A stretch of DNA of 64,000 nucleotides from Pyropia yezoensis (Eukaryota; Rhodophyta; Bangiophyceae; Bangiales; Bangiaceae). Where the stretch lies: NCBI GenBank assembly GCA_009829735.1, contig CM020618.1:33890894-33954893 (forward strand). Direction: 5' to 3'. Shown piece by piece: positions 61,506 to 64,000 of this stretch. Position 1 is the stretch's first letter. Every line of letters starts with the position of its first letter. Position numbers and translations under genes: made by a program. The notes below the pieces were generated by a model. It was not told the DNA's origin. It saw nothing but the letters and a program-made list of their open reading frames with translations, and made no database searches.

Positions 61506-63242
61506 ATGACGATCTTCTCCGTTGCCGCCTTTTTCATTGTTCTTCGAGAGGTCCTGGAGGCGTGTCTCCTTGTTGGCATCATCTTGGCGTACCTCTCCAA
61601 AACGGGCACCTCCCACATGGCCAAGTGGGTGTGGGCGGGCACCGCTGCAGGCTTAGCCATCTCACTCGCGGCCGGCGTGGCGCTGGCCGTTGTCTTCTAC
61701 GTCCGCGGGGACCAGCTCTTTAACGGCACCACCGCGGCGATATTTGAGGGCGCCACCTACTCCGTCGCTGTCGTACTGCTGACGTGGATGATTGTATGGA
61801 TGGCGGCAATGGGACGCCGGCTACGGGCGACAATGGAAGCGTCGGTGGAGCGCGCACTCGATGCGGGCGGCGGCTGGCGCCTGGCCACCCTTGCTCTTGT
61901 CCAGGTTGCTCGCGAGGGCATTGAGACCGTCATCTTTATGACGGGCGCAGCGGGCGGGCCCAGCGCAGACAGCGGTACGGGCTGGCGGTCCATCCCCCTC
62001 CCCGCGGTGGCGGCTTTGGCACTGGGCGTGGCGGCTTCGGTAGCGACCTTCCAAGGTCTCCTTGCGCTCGACGTGACGCGGCTGCTGGTTCTATCATCCG
62101 GGGTGCTCGTCGCGTTTGCGGCGGGCCTCGCCTCCCGTGCCGCCCATGAGTTTCAAGAAGCGGACCTCCTTGGAGGGTATGAGGGGCTGGCTCAGGCGGC
62201 GCGGCCGTGGTGGAACCAGCAGCTGTGGGATATGTCGGGCTGTTGCAACGACAAGAGCAACGCGTTTTTCGGGCTGGCGCGGGCCCTCTTTGGCTACGCC
62301 GACTCCCCCACGTTTGTGGAGGTGATCGCCTACCTCGCCTACTGGGTTGTTATTGCAGTGCTGCTCGGCGCCCTGCACGCCGACCACATTCGCGATGCGC
62401 GCTCTGCGATTGCCACCTACGTGCGGTGGACATCGTCGGCGCTGGCCGTCGCGGGCGTTGTGGGCCTGGTGCACAGCGCGGGGCACCCCAGCTGGGCGGC
62501 CTTTGTCCTTACTGCTACCACTACAGCGCTGGGCGTTCTGTCGGTCTCAGCCGCCTTTGACCTTCCCGCGTACCTCCTCCTCCACCGTCGGGCGCTACGG
62601 CGGGCGGCCATGATAGCGGTGGCTGTCGGCGGTGGCGCCCTCCTTGCCCTCACAGCCGCCATCACGGCGGCCCAATTGGTGTGCGAGGGCGCCCGCTGCA
62701 GCGTGCCTCAGTTCCTCCATTGGGGGCTAGTCCTCGATGCGGACTGGGCAGGCCGCCGCCCCGGCGACGGCGCCGACGCAGACGGCACTGGCGGTGCCAC
62801 TGGCTACGCCTACGTCGCCGTGCTCACCCTCTCCCTGGGCGCCTCGATTGCCTTGTGCGGAAGCCATGCGGCGGGGGCATACCACTTTGCCCGCAATCTC
62901 GACGCCGATGGGGCGTACCACTATGACGAGCTCAACCAGGGCATCAAAGTTTCCACAGTGGTGGTGCCCGCAGGCTATGACGATGAACGGGATGTGGTGG
63001 AGGGGAGCGGCCTCATGGGCGGCGGCGGCAGCGACGAGGACGGCGCGTTTGTCGGCGTCGGCCGCGGCGTCTCGGACACGACCGACTCGACCGACACGAA
63101 TACGCCGGCCGACGGCCGCTCGGACGGCGGTGATGACTGGTACGCCTGCCCGTCCGACTCGTCCGACTGCTCCACCGCCGAGACACCAATAGCGCCGTCG
63201 TGGTCCTTTTTTCCCGCTTCCCCCCCGTTGGTGGTGCCGTGA
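61506..63242 (+). CDS. FTR1: FTR1-family high-affinity iron permease
   Basis: This is an iron permease that in fungi and green algae works at the plasma membrane with a multicopper ferroxidase. It has 578 residues in a single exon, with the start at 61506 (TCACCATGA). The two signature motifs lie in transmembrane helices: R14-E-V-L-E18 (canonical REGLE, here Val for Gly) and R136-E-G-I-E140. About seven hydrophobic segments span residues 1-470. A QLWDMSGCC element lies in the loop after the fourth helix. The C-terminal 110 residues are hydrophilic and acidic (DDERDV, DSTDTN, SDSSD), probably cytosolic. No ferroxidase gene is adjacent in this window, so the partner must be elsewhere. Confidence 0.93.
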   Translation: MTIFSVAAFFIVLREVLEACLLVGIILAYLSKTGTSHMAKWVWAGTAAGLAISLAAGVALAVVFYVRGDQLFNGTTAAIFEGATYSVAVVLLTWMIVWMAAMGRRLRATMEASVERALDAGGGWRLATLALVQVAREGIETVIFMTGAAGGPSADSGTGWRSIPLPAVAALALGVAASVATFQGLLALDVTRLLVLSSGVLVAFAAGLASRAAHEFQEADLLGGYEGLAQAARPWWNQQLWDMSGCCNDKSNAFFGLARALFGYADSPTFVEVIAYLAYWVVIAVLLGALHADHIRDARSAIATYVRWTSSALAVAGVVGLVHSAGHPSWAAFVLTATTTALGVLSVSAAFDLPAYLLLHRRALRRAAMIAVAVGGGALLALTAAITAAQLVCEGARCSVPQFLHWGLVLDADWAGRRPGDGADADGTGGATGYAYVAVLTLSLGASIALCGSHAAGAYHFARNLDADGAYHYDELNQGIKVSTVVVPAGYDDERDVVEGSGLMGGGGSDEDGAFVGVGRGVSDTTDSTDTNTPADGRSDGGDDWYACPSDSSDCSTAETPIAPSWSFFPASPPLVVP

Positions 63243-64000
63243 GTGGCATCGCACGACACCGGGGCGCCGGGTGCCAGGGTCGTTAGGAGTTGGGGGAGGG
63301 GGGGAGGGAGCGGGGGGCGGCGAAGTCGCTACTGTGCATGCCGGGGTGGTTGAGGGGCGGGCGACCCTTTCACCCGAAGCGATCCTCCGCCACTGCGACG
63401 CCCCGCCCACCGCTGCCTGACCGCGCGAACCTCCCCGCCCGCCCCACTGCTTGACCCGGCGCCACGCCATGGCGAGCAGTGGGAGGACGGAAGGCGTCAG
63501 CGCCCCCACGATGCTCTGGATGGGGTCACTGCTGGCCTCTCCCAGATCCACCTGAGGTTACGGGGCGGGGGCGTGTCGCGCGGCAGAACCCGTCGTCGGC
63601 TGTGGATAGCGATGGAGGCGGTGGGGGTGCCGCGCGGAGATGGCAACCTGCCGCACCTCCATTGCTGCACGGAGCCTTGGCGGGGGCGCCCGGCCGGCCA
63701 CGGCCCACACCCGGTGCGGCGCCGTGCGGCGGCCGCGTACGGGCCAGGCCATAAAGACTTACTCCACTGCCCAAAAACATCTCGCACACACGGGACCTGT
63801 GGTGGGCCCGCCACCGGATGGACCTCGCGGCTGGCGCACGTGCGCTGGCGCTGACGCCAGCGCGGACGCCACGCCGGCCGCTCGAGGGGAAAGCGGAAGA
63901 GCATGGGCCAATCGCCGTGCCGTCGTCCCCGGCCGCCACGGTGTATTTTCTCGACAGCTGTCGACTGTGCGGCGGCTGTCGGCGGGGGGGCCCGCCACGA
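63243..64000. other. 3' flank of FTR1, no gene recognised
   Basis: Short overlapping ORFs on both strands with no domain. A gene could begin here and extend past the window end. Confidence 0.4.

Overview
The window is very GC-rich nuclear DNA from a eukaryote whose genes have few introns. The evidence is GT-AG introns with in-frame joins, Kozak-like starts (CCACCATG, CCGCCATGG), a 1,022-codon eIF5B gene without introns, and nuclear families such as CNOT9, U1A/U2B''-type snRNP protein, TRM10 and AKR1. A plant-type MsrA ending in IRCYG, a plant/MIF-type tautomerase and an FTR1 iron permease point to an alga. Base composition, long intronless ORFs and poly-G/poly-C tracts fit a bangialean red alga, but this is inference.

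Layout. Bases 1-3374 repeat bases 12035-15407 almost exactly (direct orientation, about 12.03 kb apart, only three homopolymer indels seen). Each copy carries the 5' end of an FKBP-MsrA fusion gene, a divergent bZIP-like gene and 3' flank. Copy 1 runs into a 500-N gap, followed by a decayed hAT transposase (3875-6856). Next come a frame-broken U1A/U2B''-type gene (8850-10531), the complete FKBP-MsrA gene (10902-12374) and the second bZIP gene. From 14655 to 21383 there is no supportable host gene, only repeats, a foldback MITE and retroelement debris. From 21384 the window is gene-bearing: eIF5B, an acylation-motif cyclophilin, an MIF-like tautomerase, CNOT9, an Akr1-type ankyrin palmitoyltransferase, a WD40 protein and an O-fucosyltransferase-like protein. 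A 4.1-kb Harbinger-like transposon (44209-48284) with about 145-bp terminal inverted repeats follows, with a TA-flanked mini-element nested inside it. Then come a cytochrome P450, TRM10, a DUF1772 membrane protein, mitochondrial citrate synthase and FTR1.

The host genes are mostly unrelated housekeeping functions (translation, RNA processing, protein folding and repair, lipidation, central metabolism, iron uptake); no operon or pathway cluster is implied. The most notable points are the FKBP-MsrA fusion, a shared unusual 5' splice site (GTRCG, seven of seven introns), poly-C tracts before several 3' splice sites, the DHYC palmitoyltransferase, a cyclophilin with a myristoylation signal and altered active site, and the Harbinger-like element with an unrecognised second gene.

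Introns were assigned by eye from protein homology and splice signals. Names rest on recalled family motifs, not on database searches.
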